From Vibrio japonicus (lineage in GTDB: Bacteria > Pseudomonadota > Gammaproteobacteria > Enterobacterales > Vibrionaceae), in NCBI RefSeq assembly GCF_024582835.1, contig NZ_CP102096.1, positions 558,001 through 622,000 of the forward strand: a DNA stretch of 64,000 nt, written 5' to 3'. Numbering within the stretch: position 1 is the first letter of the stretch; every line of letters begins with the position of its first letter. This document shows positions 9,260 through 18,023 of this stretch, piece by piece. Both the position numbers and the translations under genes were made by a program. The notes below the pieces were generated by a model, which was given only the letters and a program-made list of their open reading frames with translations, ran no database searches and had not been told where the DNA came from.

Positions 9260-11530
9260 ATGTCTACAGAAATTACATATGATGGCGTTGAACAGTTGCC
9301 AATGCGCAAGTTCACTGAAGACGCTTATCTCAATTACTCAATGTACGTCATCATGGACCGAGCGTTGCCTTACATCGGCGACGGTCTAAAGCCGGTTCAG
9401 CGACGCATTATTTATGCGATGTCGGAGCTTGGTCTATCGGCAGCCGCGAAATATAAAAAATCTGCGCGTACTGTGGGTGACGTGCTCGGTAAATACCACC
9501 CGCACGGTGACTCCGCTTGTTATGAAGCGATGGTGTTAATGGCTCAGCCATTCTCTTATCGATACCCGCTGGTGGATGGTCAAGGTAACTGGGGTGCTCC
9601 AGACGACCCGAAATCATTTGCAGCGATGCGTTATACCGAAGCAAAGTTGTCTAAATTTGCTGAAGTTCTGCTCGGTGAGCTAGGTCAGGGCACCGTTGAG
9701 TGGCAACCAAACTTTGACGGCACGATGAAAGAGCCGCAAATGTTACCTGCTCGCCTACCGCACATCCTTTTGAATGGGGTGACTGGTATCGCGGTTGGTA
9801 TGGCTACCGATATTCCACCACATAACGTGCGTGAAGTAGCGGAAGCCGCTATACATCTGATTGATAGTCCGAAATCGGAACTTGCCGACATAATGAGCTT
9901 CGTCAAAGGACCGGACTATCCGACAGAAGCGGAGATTATTTCGCCAAAAGCCGATTTAGAGAAGATCTATCGTACAGGTAGAGGCAGTATTAAAATGCGC
10001 GCGGTTTGGCAGAAAGACGGTTCAGATATCGTGATTACCGCTCTGCCACATCAAGTGTCTGGTGCAAAACTGCTTGAGCAGATCGCGAACCAAATGCGCG
10101 CTAAAAAACTGCCTATGGTAGAAGATTTACGTGATGAATCGGATCACGAAAACCCAACGCGTATCGTGATTGTACCGCGCTCAAACCGCATTGATTGCGA
10201 TCAGCTGATGAACCACCTGTTTGCATCGACCGATCTAGAAAAGAATTACCGTGTTAACCTGAACATGATTGGTCTCGACAATCGCCCGCAGGTTAAAGGT
10301 TTAGTACAGATTTTATCTGAGTGGATTGAGTTCCGCCGCTTGACGGTACGTCGCCGTTTGCAACACCGTTTGGACAAAGTGCTAGCGCGCTTACACATCT
10401 TAGAAGGTTTATTGATCGCTTATCTCAACCTAGATGAAGTGATTGAAATTATCCGTACTGAAGATGATCCGAAAGCGGTATTGATGGCTCGCTTTGGTAT
10501 TACGGATATCCAAGCTGATGCGATTCTTGACACCAAACTTCGTCATCTTGCCAAGTTGGAAGAGATGAAGATCCGCGGTGAACAAGAAGAGCTTGAAAAA
10601 GAGCGTGAGAAGCTAGAACAGCTGCTCGGCTCTGAACGTCGTCTAAATACGTTACTGAAAAAAGAGATCAAGGCGGACGCTGATAAGTACGGTGATGACC
10701 GTCGTTCACCACTGGTTGAACGTGCAGAAGCTAAAGCGTTGACTGAGCGTGACCTTGTTCCTAATGAGCCGATTACGGTTGTTCTATCTGAGAAAGGTTG
10801 GATTCGACACGCTAAAGGCCATGATGTTGATGCTGAAGGTCTGAGCTATAAATCGGGTGATAAATACCTAGCCTCAGCGCGTGGTAAGAGTAATCAGCAA
10901 GCGGTATTCCTAGGCAGTGATGGCCGCAGTTACTCGCTTGAATCTCACTCCTTGCCGTCTGCACGTAGTCAAGGTGAGCCGATAACGGGTCGCTTAAATA
11001 TTACCGCTGGTAGTAATATTCGTCAGGTGATTATGGGTGAAGAAGAGCAGCTTTGGTTAGTGGGTTCTGATGCGGGTTACGGCTTTGTGTGTAAAGGCAG
11101 TGATTTATTGTCTAAAAACAGAAGTGGTAAGGCGTTGGTAACACTACCTGCTAACTCTGAAGTGATTGCTCCTGACATGATCTCGGATTTAGACTCAGAT
11201 GAGATTGTTGCGATTACTAACCAAGGTCGAATGTTATTGTTCCCAATTAAAGATCTACCTCAGCTAGCGAAAGGTAAGGGTAACAAGATCATTAACATTC
11301 CAGCGGCGAAAGCCAAAGAACGTGAAGAAGTACTGTCACATCTTATCTCGGTGCCGAAAGACTCAACACTGACTCTGTATGCTGGCAAGCGAAAACTTGG
11401 TCTAAAGCCGAGTGACCTAGATAACTTCCGTGGAGAGCGTGGACGCAGAGGTGGTCTATTACCACGAGGTCTACAGCGAGTGACCCGGATAGAAGTTGAG
11501 AGTTCTGGCAACGAAACGCCAGAAGAGTAG
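9260..11530 (+). CDS. parC: DNA topoisomerase IV subunit A, ParC
   Basis: DNA breakage-reunion subunit of topoisomerase IV. Catalytic Tyr125 is in [10 protein letters not shown]. The winged-helix and tower region is followed by a coiled-coil gate ([21 protein letters not shown]) and a C-terminal beta-pinwheel domain. In the quinolone region [12 protein letters not shown], Ser85 and Glu89 are both the sensitive-type residues, so no classical resistance change is seen here. The length is 756 residues. GAGG near the parE stop serves as ribosome site. A clear terminator follows. Confidence 0.97.
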   Translation: MSTEITYDGVEQLPMRKFTEDAYLNYSMYVIMDRALPYIGDGLKPVQRRIIYAMSELGLSAAAKYKKSARTVGDVLGKYHPHGDSACYEAMVLMAQPFSYRYPLVDGQGNWGAPDDPKSFAAMRYTEAKLSKFAEVLLGELGQGTVEWQPNFDGTMKEPQMLPARLPHILLNGVTGIAVGMATDIPPHNVREVAEAAIHLIDSPKSELADIMSFVKGPDYPTEAEIISPKADLEKIYRTGRGSIKMRAVWQKDGSDIVITALPHQVSGAKLLEQIANQMRAKKLPMVEDLRDESDHENPTRIVIVPRSNRIDCDQLMNHLFASTDLEKNYRVNLNMIGLDNRPQVKGLVQILSEWIEFRRLTVRRRLQHRLDKVLARLHILEGLLIAYLNLDEVIEIIRTEDDPKAVLMARFGITDIQADAILDTKLRHLAKLEEMKIRGEQEELEKEREKLEQLLGSERRLNTLLKKEIKADADKYGDDRRSPLVERAEAKALTERDLVPNEPITVVLSEKGWIRHAKGHDVDAEGLSYKSGDKYLASARGKSNQQAVFLGSDGRSYSLESHSLPSARSQGEPITGRLNITAGSNIRQVIMGEEEQLWLVGSDAGYGFVCKGSDLLSKNRSGKALVTLPANSEVIAPDMISDLDSDEIVAITNQGRMLLFPIKDLPQLAKGKGNKIINIPAAKAKEREEVLSHLISVPKDSTLTLYAGKRKLGLKPSDLDNFRGERGRRGGLLPRGLQRVTRIEVESSGNETPEE

Positions 11531-11532
11531 AC

Positions 11533-11570
11533 AAAAAATCCCATGTTGAGTTTAAACATGGGATTTTTTT
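11533..11570 (+). terminator. Terminator of parE-parC (also faces degS)
   Basis: Near-perfect stem AAAATCCCATGTT / AACATGGGATTTT with a short GAGTTT loop and a T tract. A-rich sequence on the other side lets it also stop transcripts from degS. Confidence 0.9.
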
Positions 11571-11607
11571 ATTTTGGAAGGCGGCTTGTTTACGAGGTTA
11601 CTTACCG

Positions 11608-12669
11608 CTATCGAATATCTTCTGACACCGTCACATGCAGAGTTTGTTCTTGCCCTTTCCGCAAGATGATAACTTCAATCGTGGTACCAGGGCGAAGCTC
11701 CGTGACTAAGTCCATCACACTTTGGCGACCATTTATTTTTTTGCCATCTATTGTAAGAATTATGTCTTGAAGCTCAAAGCCCGCCTCAGCAGCTGGACCG
11801 TTGGGATCAACACCTAAGACCACGATACCACCTACATGCTCGTTACCTAATAAGCGAGAAGTCACAGATTTAATATCCTGACCATCCACACCAATGTACC
11901 CTCGAATCACTCGTCCATCAGCAATGATTTTTTCCATTATCTTATTAGCAAGTCTGTACGGAATAGCAAATGAAATACCGTAAGTTTCTAACTCAGTTGC
12001 TTGCTGGAAAGAGGCGGTATTGATACCAACAAGCTCACCACGGGTGTTGACGAGCGCACCGCCAGAGTTACCTTCATTGATGGCAGCGTCAGTTTGGATA
12101 AATGCTTGACGGCCATCCAAGCTGATAGAAGAACGACCAGTTGCGGAAATAATGCCAAACGTTGTGGTTTGACCCAAGTTATATGGGTTGCCAATGGCGA
12201 GTACGACGTCTCCTACGTTCGGAGTGTAGTTCGGGTTGAGCGGAATAACAGGAAGGTTAGAACCTTGCACTCGAAGAATCGCAATGTCTGTTCTACGATC
12301 TTTTCCAACTAGCTGAGCAGCGGCGACACGTCCGTCTTGTAGTGCAACTACAATCTGATCTGCTTGTGCGACCACATGGTAGTTGGTGATGATATAGCCC
12401 CTTTCGCTAACGATAACGCCAGAACCAAGACCTTGGGTTTGTAATTGAGAACGGTCATTTTCAATGTACTGACGGCTGTAGATATTGACAACGGCTGGTG
12501 CTGCATTACGCACAGCATAATTAAATGAGATCTGCTGTGGGCCACGAACTTCAGATTCTGGAGAGCTCGAAGGAGGAAAAATATTTGTACGTAGAGAAGG
12601 GATAGCGAGCAGTAATACAACAGCAGTCACTAGCCCCAAAACGACAGAGCGCAACATAAATTGCAGCAT
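11608..12669 (-). CDS. degS: Site-1 protease DegS, sigma-E pathway
   Basis: Periplasmic serine protease anchored in the inner membrane that cuts RseA when misfolded outer-membrane proteins bind its PDZ domain, releasing sigma-E. It has one N-terminal membrane anchor (about residues 6-23), the trypsin-like triad His98 (ITNYHVV), Asp128 (RRTDIAIL) and Ser202 (NEGNSGGAL), and a single C-terminal PDZ domain. One PDZ and an uncleaved anchor separate it from DegQ. The length is 353 residues. It lies downstream of degQ on the same strand, but a terminator stands between them. Confidence 0.95.
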   Translation of the reverse strand: MLQFMLRSVVLGLVTAVVLLLAIPSLRTNIFPPSSSPESEVRGPQQISFNYAVRNAAPAVVNIYSRQYIENDRSQLQTQGLGSGVIVSERGYIITNYHVVAQADQIVVALQDGRVAAAQLVGKDRRTDIAILRVQGSNLPVIPLNPNYTPNVGDVVLAIGNPYNLGQTTTFGIISATGRSSISLDGRQAFIQTDAAINEGNSGGALVNTRGELVGINTASFQQATELETYGISFAIPYRLANKIMEKIIADGRVIRGYIGVDGQDIKSVTSRLLGNEHVGGIVVLGVDPNGPAAEAGFELQDIILTIDGKKINGRQSVMDLVTELRPGTTIEVIILRKGQEQTLHVTVSEDIR

Positions 12670-12732
12670 ACTTTCCTCATGAAAATTTTTGATGTAAGTA
12701 ACTGAAGAATATCACTAGATGATTAAATAATA

Positions 12733-12762
12733 AAAGGACAGCTGGTAGTGCAGCTGTCCTTT
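12733..12762 (-). terminator. Terminator between degQ and degS
   Basis: A 12-bp perfect stem (AAAGGACAGCTG / CAGCTGTCCTTT) with a six-base loop, followed on the minus strand by TTATTATTT. It lies between the degQ stop and the degS start, so degS probably depends largely on its own promoter or on read-through. Confidence 0.8.
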
Positions 12763-12804
12763 CGGAAGAAAATCTCGATTTTTACTTATTAATCAATAAG
12801 GATA

Positions 12805-14172
12805 TTAGCGGATCACGAGATAGAGGGTACGGTTCCCACGCTGAATATTAAGTGCCAATACACCTGTTTGTTTTTCAACAATTTTTCGGAACTCCGCGAG
12901 GTTTTTCACTCTTTGGCGGTTAACACCTATGATGATATCGCCGTCTTCTAGTCGGTATGCTTCAGCATTGGAGCCTTTCTCGACAGACGCGACTTTGACA
13001 CCTTGGACCGCATCTTTCGGAGTGGTATTTGTCAACTCAGCACCAGATAACCCTTCATGAAGTTTTTCTGCTGATGCCTTAACGTTTTGTTGTTCGCCGA
13101 GAGTAACGTCGAAGTCCTTCTTCTTACCGTCGCGAATCACGCCTAGGGTGATCTCTTTGCCTGCGCCTAATGTGGCTACTTTCGCTCGTAGCTCACTGAA
13201 TGAGTGAATATCTTTACCATTCAAAGAGACGATTACATCACCCGCTTCAAGCCCTGCTTTATCAGCAGCACTGTCAGGGACGACTTGGCTCACGAATGCC
13301 CCTTTACTGGACTCATAGCCCAACGCTTCTGCTAGCTCGGAGGTGATTTCACCACCCTGAACACCTAGCATGCCTCGTTTCACTTCACCAAACTCTAGGA
13401 TCTGATGCGTTAAATTCGTCATCATGTTGGATGGAATGGCAAATCCGATCCCCACATTACCACCATTCGGACCCAATATAGCGGTATTGATACCTATCAG
13501 CTCGCCGTTTAGGTTCACGAGTGCGCCACCTGAGTTACCGCTGTTGATTGCCGCATCGGTTTGAATAAAGTTTTCGAAATTCTCTATATTCAGCCCACTG
13601 CGCCCAAGGGCAGACACAATCCCTGATGTTACGGTTTGGCCAAGCCCAAATGGGTTACCAATGGCAACGGCAAAATCACCAACACGCAGTTTGTCTGAAT
13701 CAGCAATTTTTATCTCAGTTAGGTTTTTGGCGTTGTCTAATTTTAGTAACGCCACATCAGACATTTGGTCGCCACCGATGAGTTCTGCATCATACTCACG
13801 CCCATCTCGCAGTTTGACGCGAATTTTCTCTGCGCCATTGATTACGTGATAGTTAGTGACAACAAAGCCTTTTTTGGCATCGATGACGACACCTGAGCCT
13901 AACCCTCTAAAAGGGCGCTCTTGCAGTTGTTCGGTTGGAAAGTCTGGTCCGAAGAAAAAACGGAATTGTTCTGGAATATGCTGTCGGGACACTTGAGTCC
14001 CCTCGACAGAAATACTGACAACCGCAGGGGTCACTTTATCGAGCATTGGGGCAAGGCTTGGCAGTTGCTCCCCCCCAACGGATAAAGGTAAAGCGGCGGT
14101 AGCTGGTAATGGTGTGATGATTGAACTTAAGCTTAGAGATAGGACGGTCAATGTAAGCAAAGGTTTTTTCAT
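12805..14172 (-). CDS. degQ: Periplasmic serine endoprotease DegQ
   Basis: Do-family protease and chaperone of the periplasm. It has a cleavable signal peptide (ending near ATA-ALPLSVGG), a triad of His109, Asp139 and Ser214 (INSGNSGGAL), and two PDZ domains (about 245-340 and 365-450). The LA loop between the first strands is short, as in DegQ and unlike the long Q-rich loop of E. coli DegP; the 455-residue length also matches DegQ. The sequence ends GNRTLYLVIR, close to the DegQ end. A possible sigma-E promoter lies about 80-110 bases upstream. In Vibrio this protein is often annotated as DegP or DO; DegQ is my reading of the loop. Confidence 0.93.
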   Translation of the reverse strand: MKKPLLTLTVLSLSLSSIITPLPATAALPLSVGGEQLPSLAPMLDKVTPAVVSISVEGTQVSRQHIPEQFRFFFGPDFPTEQLQERPFRGLGSGVVIDAKKGFVVTNYHVINGAEKIRVKLRDGREYDAELIGGDQMSDVALLKLDNAKNLTEIKIADSDKLRVGDFAVAIGNPFGLGQTVTSGIVSALGRSGLNIENFENFIQTDAAINSGNSGGALVNLNGELIGINTAILGPNGGNVGIGFAIPSNMMTNLTHQILEFGEVKRGMLGVQGGEITSELAEALGYESSKGAFVSQVVPDSAADKAGLEAGDVIVSLNGKDIHSFSELRAKVATLGAGKEITLGVIRDGKKKDFDVTLGEQQNVKASAEKLHEGLSGAELTNTTPKDAVQGVKVASVEKGSNAEAYRLEDGDIIIGVNRQRVKNLAEFRKIVEKQTGVLALNIQRGNRTLYLVIR

Positions 14173-14250
14173 CTGATAACTCCTATTAAGTTAAGGTCTT
14201 AGATTTAATGTTTGTACAAAAAACAAAAAATCAAGAGACGCCAATGAGAG

Positions 14251-14281
14251 TTATGACTCAAAAACCTTTATTTAGTTCACC
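14251..14281 (-). promoter_or_regulatory. Candidate sigma-E promoter of degQ
   Basis: On the minus strand GGTGAACTA (14281-14273) is followed by a 16-base spacer and TCATAA (14256-14251). The known sigma-E pattern is GAACTT, 16 bases, TCTGA. Spacing is exact, and the -35 matches in five of six bases of GAACTT. The position, 80-110 bases before degQ and after the zapG stop, is suitable. Confidence 0.5.
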
Positions 14282-14295
14282 AAATTTTTATCCAA

Positions 14296-14751
14296 TTAAG
14301 ATGCTTTGGCGTCTACAACTTGGTTAGATTCGAGAATTTCTTTCTTTTCTTCTTTCAGTAGGCCAGTCGCTCCAGACGCGTAGTCTTTTGGCGCTTCATC
14401 AAGAGATGGATCTTTCGCATTTGGATCGCTCTCTTCTGAATGAGATTGCTCAATCACCTTCTTATTAAATGGGTTGTCTTGAACAGGAAGGTTAGGAAGT
14501 AACTCGGATGACGTATTCGTCATGTGCTGATACAGTTTTGTGTACTCTTTACCAAGTGAATCCAGCATCTCGGCTGTCTGTGCAAAGTGATCGGCTAAGT
14601 TTTGTTTTTGCTGCTCTAACTCGAACTTTGCATTGTCTAACTCTTTCTGGACGCTCTTTTGCTTTTTATATCCTGGTGTCGTAAGACGAGAAATGACGGC
14701 CCCTAAAAAGGCACCAGCAAGCAAACCCACTACAGCGTAAATCCAAGGCAT
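14296..14751 (-). CDS. zapG: Envelope/division protein ZapG (YhcB, DUF1043)
   Basis: Inner-membrane protein of the DUF1043 family linked in E. coli to division and envelope growth. It has one N-terminal membrane helix (residues 4-22, YAVVGLLAGAFLGAVI), then a long coiled coil (VQKELDNAKFELEQQKQNLADHF), then a low-complexity acidic tail. The motif LGKEYTKLYQHM is typical of the family. The length is 151 residues. A GGAGCGAT-type ribosome site precedes the ATG. It is divergent from zapE, as in E. coli, where yhcB and yhcM (zapE) are divergent and degQ-degS lie close by. Confidence 0.9.
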   Translation of the reverse strand: MPWIYAVVGLLAGAFLGAVISRLTTPGYKKQKSVQKELDNAKFELEQQKQNLADHFAQTAEMLDSLGKEYTKLYQHMTNTSSELLPNLPVQDNPFNKKVIEQSHSEESDPNAKDPSLDEAPKDYASGATGLLKEEKKEILESNQVVDAKAS

Positions 14752-14903
14752 AATCGCTCCTTATCGTTGTTCTTTAACATGTTTTTCACCACCTGGTTAC
14801 ACATGCACTAATGACATGGTACTATGAGAACTTCAGCCAATAAAGTGAAATGCATGTGCTCTACATAGCAGTTTCGACTCTTCTTCCTTAGGTATGTGAC
14901 GTG

Positions 14904-16016
14904 ATGACTCCCCTAGAAATATATCAGAAAGACATAAAAGAGCATGGATTCCAACAAGATGACGCTCAACTTGAAGCAGTTTCTGCTCTAGATGTTTTGT
15001 ACCACCAATATATTGAATACATTAAAACACCAGTCATGTCTAAACCAACGGGGTGGAAAAATTGGTTTGGAAAGAAAGCGCAAGTGTCTGCGCCCGTTGC
15101 ACCTAAAGGCTTGTATTTTTGGGGGGGAGTGGGGCGAGGTAAAACTTACCTGATGGATACATTTTTTGATGCATTGCCGTCTGACAAAAAAATGCGTGTT
15201 CACTTCCACCGGTTCATGTATCGCGTCCACGATGAGCTGAATGCACTAGGGGATGTGAACGACCCGCTAGAGTTGGTCGCTGATAAATTCAAATCAGAAG
15301 CGGACATTATCTGCTTTGATGAGTTTTTCGTTTCCGATATCACTGATGCCATGATTCTAGGCACGTTATTCCAAGCTTTGTTCAAGCGTGGGGTCATATT
15401 AGTGGCAACGTCTAATATTCCACCTGAAGATCTCTATCGCAATGGTCTGCAAAGAGCCCGCTTTTTGCCTGCGATTGAACTTATTCAGCGCAATTGTATT
15501 GTGCTAAACGTAGATAGTGGCATTGATTATCGTTTGAGAACGTTGGAGCAAGCCGAAATCTACCATTACCCCTTAGATGAACAAGCTAATAAGAACTTGC
15601 ACCACTATTTTGAACAGCTTGTTGGTGAAGGAAGGCGTGGTGAAAAGGTTATTGAAATCAATCACCGTCAGATAAACGTTAACGAAACGTCGGAAGGTGT
15701 ATTGCATGCTACGTTTGCTCAGCTTTGTCAGTCAGCTCGGAGCCAGAATGATTACATCGAGTTATCGAAAATCTATCACACGGTACTATTGGCTGATGTA
15801 AAACAAATGAATCGAACGATTGATGATGCGGCGCGCCGTTTTATCGCTCTAGTGGATGAGTTTTATGAGCGCAACGTAAAGTTAATTATTTCTGCCGAGG
15901 TCGCATTGGAAGAGCTTTATACCAGCGGACAACTGGAATTTGAGTTCAAACGTTGTCAGTCACGTTTGGTAGAAATGCAAAGCCATGATTACCTAGCTAA
16001 AGAGCATTTGGCTTAA
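14904..16016 (+). CDS. zapE: Cell division AAA ATPase ZapE (AFG1 family)
   Basis: AFG1/LACE1-like P-loop ATPase that associates with the Z ring in E. coli. The Walker A motif is GGVGRGKT (Lys80), the Walker B region IICFDEFFVSD lies near 133-142, and there is a sensor stretch ATSNIPPEDLYRNG. The length is 370 residues. A GTG at 14901 directly precedes this ATG in frame and has the better spacing to AGG (14890-14892), so either start may be used. It stands alone in front of the rplM leader. Confidence 0.93.
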   Translation: MTPLEIYQKDIKEHGFQQDDAQLEAVSALDVLYHQYIEYIKTPVMSKPTGWKNWFGKKAQVSAPVAPKGLYFWGGVGRGKTYLMDTFFDALPSDKKMRVHFHRFMYRVHDELNALGDVNDPLELVADKFKSEADIICFDEFFVSDITDAMILGTLFQALFKRGVILVATSNIPPEDLYRNGLQRARFLPAIELIQRNCIVLNVDSGIDYRLRTLEQAEIYHYPLDEQANKNLHHYFEQLVGEGRRGEKVIEINHRQINVNETSEGVLHATFAQLCQSARSQNDYIELSKIYHTVLLADVKQMNRTIDDAARRFIALVDEFYERNVKLIISAEVALEELYTSGQLEFEFKRCQSRLVEMQSHDYLAKEHLA

Positions 16017-16096
16017 CCTAGATCCCATCTTGATTATGAAGCGAAAAAAAATGCTCTTTTTTGCCGAAAAGAGGTGATTTTTTCAACTGACTTCTC

Positions 16097-16261
16097 TATA
16101 ATCTTGCGACCCACCGTTACTGCAGACCTTAATTATCGAAGGTATTTCGAGATAACGGGTCGAGAGTGCCAACCACTCGAAGGGGTGTTGACTGGACTCT
16201 TAGTCAGTGGGAGCGAAAGCTCCTTAAGTGTAAATTTAAATATTAACGGGTTATTGTTAGC
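16097..16261 (+). promoter_or_regulatory. rplM-rpsI promoter -10 and structured leader
   Basis: A perfect TATAAT (16097-16102) lies about 160 bases ahead of rplM; its -35 region is weak. The leader holds clear stem-loops: CGAGAGTG with CACTCG around 16161-16180, GGACT with AGTC around 16193-16204, and GGAGC-GAAA-GCTCC (16210-16223), a GNRA-capped hairpin. In E. coli ribosomal protein L13 represses its own operon through the leader, so a similar role is likely here. A 63-codon reading frame across this leader looks accidental. Confidence 0.6.
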
Positions 16262-16690
16262 ATGAAAACTTTCGTTGCTAAACCAGAAACTGTAAAACGC
16301 GACTGGTACGTTGTAGACGCTGAAGGTAAAACTCTTGGCCGTCTAGCAAGTGAAATTGCATCTCGCCTACGTGGCAAACACAAAGCTGAATACACTCCTC
16401 ACGTTGACACTGGTGATTACATCATCGTTATCAATGCTGAGAAAGTTGCTGTAACTGGCAACAAAGCTAAGAACAAAGTGTACTACCGTCACTCTGAGTT
16501 CCCAGGCGGCCTAAAATCAATCACTTTTGAAAAGCTGATTGATCGTAAGCCTGAAATGGCTCTTGAGCTAGCGGTTAAAGGTATGCTACCACGTGGTCCT
16601 CTAGGCCGTGCTATGTACCGTAAGCTAAAAGTTTACGCTGGCGCTGAGCACAACCATGTTGCTCAACAACCACAAGTACTAGACATCTAA
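16262..16690 (+). CDS. rplM: 50S ribosomal protein L13
   Basis: Large-subunit ribosomal protein that binds 23S rRNA early in assembly. All family marks are present in 142 residues: [16 protein letters not shown] near the start, [26 protein letters not shown], and [21 protein letters not shown]. Codon use is strongly biased to the preferred set. It is cotranscribed with rpsI, which starts 15 bases downstream. Confidence 0.99.
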   Translation: MKTFVAKPETVKRDWYVVDAEGKTLGRLASEIASRLRGKHKAEYTPHVDTGDYIIVINAEKVAVTGNKAKNKVYYRHSEFPGGLKSITFEKLIDRKPEMALELAVKGMLPRGPLGRAMYRKLKVYAGAEHNHVAQQPQVLDI

Positions 16691-16705
16691 TCGGGGATTT
16701 CGAAA

Positions 16706-17098
16706 ATGGCAGAGAATCAATACTACGGCACTGGCCGTCGCAAAAGCTCAGCTGCACGTGTTTTCATTAAACCAGGCAGCGGCAACATCGTAATCAACAA
16801 GCGTAGCCTTGATGAGTACTTCGGTCGTCCAACTTCTCGTATGGTTGTTAAACAGCCTCTAGAGCTAGTTGAACTAACTGAGAAACTAGACCTATACGTT
16901 ACTGTTAAAGGTGGCGGTATTTCTGGTCAAGCAGGTGCTATCCGTCACGGTATCACTCGCGCTCTAATGGAATACGATGAGTCTCTACGTCCTACTCTAC
17001 GTGCAGCTGGTTACGTTACTCGTGACGCTCGTTGCGTTGAACGTAAGAAAGTTGGTCTACGTAAAGCACGTCGTCGTCCACAGTTCTCTAAGCGTTAA
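16706..17098 (+). CDS. rpsI: 30S ribosomal protein S9
   Basis: Small-subunit protein whose C-terminal tail reaches the P-site tRNA. The 130 residues begin [20 protein letters not shown] and end with the basic tail [12 protein letters not shown], as expected. A ribosome site GGGGATT lies in the gap after rplM. A strong terminator follows at 17153. Confidence 0.99.
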   Translation: MAENQYYGTGRRKSSAARVFIKPGSGNIVINKRSLDEYFGRPTSRMVVKQPLELVELTEKLDLYVTVKGGGISGQAGAIRHGITRALMEYDESLRPTLRAAGYVTRDARCVERKKVGLRKARRRPQFSKR

Positions 17099-17152
17099 TT
17101 TCCACTTACTGGAAATTCCGCTGTTTCAGTGTTTCACTGGAAATTGTGGTTC

Positions 17153-17186
17153 AAAGCTCGGCTTCATGCCGAGCTTTTTGTTTTTC
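17153..17186 (+). terminator. Terminator of rplM-rpsI
   Basis: Stem AAAGCTCGGC / GCCGAGCTTT with loop TTCAT and a long T-rich tail (TTTTTGTTTTT). It separates the ribosomal operon from petABC. Confidence 0.92.
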
Positions 17187-17302
17187 TACGCAAAATAAAA
17201 CCTTCCAAGCGCCCGCTTTCTCGAACTTTTCTCTTACTTATGCCCCTTTTGTGACCTCCTAGGCGATTTGCCTCACAAATGTTACAAAAAGGTAGCTTTA
17301 TC

Positions 17303-17331
17303 TTGTCAAAAAGTAGGGTTTTATTTATCAT
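17303..17331 (+). promoter_or_regulatory. Sigma-70 promoter of petABC
   Basis: TTGTCA (17303-17308) and TATCAT (17326-17331) are spaced by 17 bases, each one base from consensus, about 100 bases before the petA ATG. Confidence 0.65.
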
Positions 17332-17429
17332 TTGCCATCAAATAAATACAACTAAATTCGTATTTTGTTAGCCATGCTCTTTACGCGGAATAACAAAAAA
17401 TCCAAAGGAGCAAATGGGAGAATGTTTGG

Positions 17430-18023
17430 ATGAGCAATGCGCCTTTAAATAACGGTCGCAGACGTTTCCTTACCGCTACAACTGCAGTTGTAGGTGGTCT
17501 GGGAGCTGCTGCTGTCGCCGTGCCTTTTATTAAATCTTGGAACCCAAGTGAAAAAGCAAAAGCTGCAGGTGCCCCTGTTGAAGTTGATATTAGTAAACTT
17601 GAAGAAGGGCAAATGGTTCGTGTTGAGTGGCGTGGTAAGCCTGTATGGGTTGTCCGTCGCGCACAGTCAGTTGTGGATAAACTAAAAGAAATTGATGGTC
17701 AGCTACGTGACCCATCTTCTGGTGAAGCACAGCAGCCAGCTTATGCTACAAATGCTTACCGTTCTATTAAGCCTGAGTACTTTGTTGCGGTAGGTATCTG
17801 TACTCACCTTGGTTGTTCACCAACCTATTTACCTGACAGTTTTAGTGAGCAAGTTCAGGGTGTTAAATCAGGTTTCTTCTGCCCTTGTCACGGCTCTAAG
17901 TTCGATATGGCTGGTCGTGTATTCCAGGGTGTACCAGCTCCATTAAACCTAGTCGTTCCAAAGCACATGTATCTGAGTGATACCAAGATCATCGTTGGTA
18001 TTGACGAAGAAGGGGAGGCATAA
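17430..18023 (+). CDS. petA: Cytochrome bc1 complex Rieske iron-sulfur subunit
   Basis: Carries the 2Fe-2S cluster of the ubiquinol:cytochrome c reductase on the periplasmic face. It has an N-terminal twin-arginine signal and anchor (RRRFL at 10-14 followed by a hydrophobic helix), cluster motifs CTHLGC (124-129) and CPCHGS (151-156), and 197 residues. GGAG-rich sequence precedes the ATG. Its TAA shares one base with the petB ATG. Confidence 0.97.
   Translation: MSNAPLNNGRRRFLTATTAVVGGLGAAAVAVPFIKSWNPSEKAKAAGAPVEVDISKLEEGQMVRVEWRGKPVWVVRRAQSVVDKLKEIDGQLRDPSSGEAQQPAYATNAYRSIKPEYFVAVGICTHLGCSPTYLPDSFSEQVQGVKSGFFCPCHGSKFDMAGRVFQGVPAPLNLVVPKHMYLSDTKIIVGIDEEGEA

Noticed and set aside
9500..9540. 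Quinolone-resistance change in parC
   Set aside because: Ser85 and Glu89 are both the sensitive-type residues.
16074..16265. 63-codon frame before rplM
   Set aside because: It covers the -10 box and the structured leader, overlaps the rplM start and has no coding bias.
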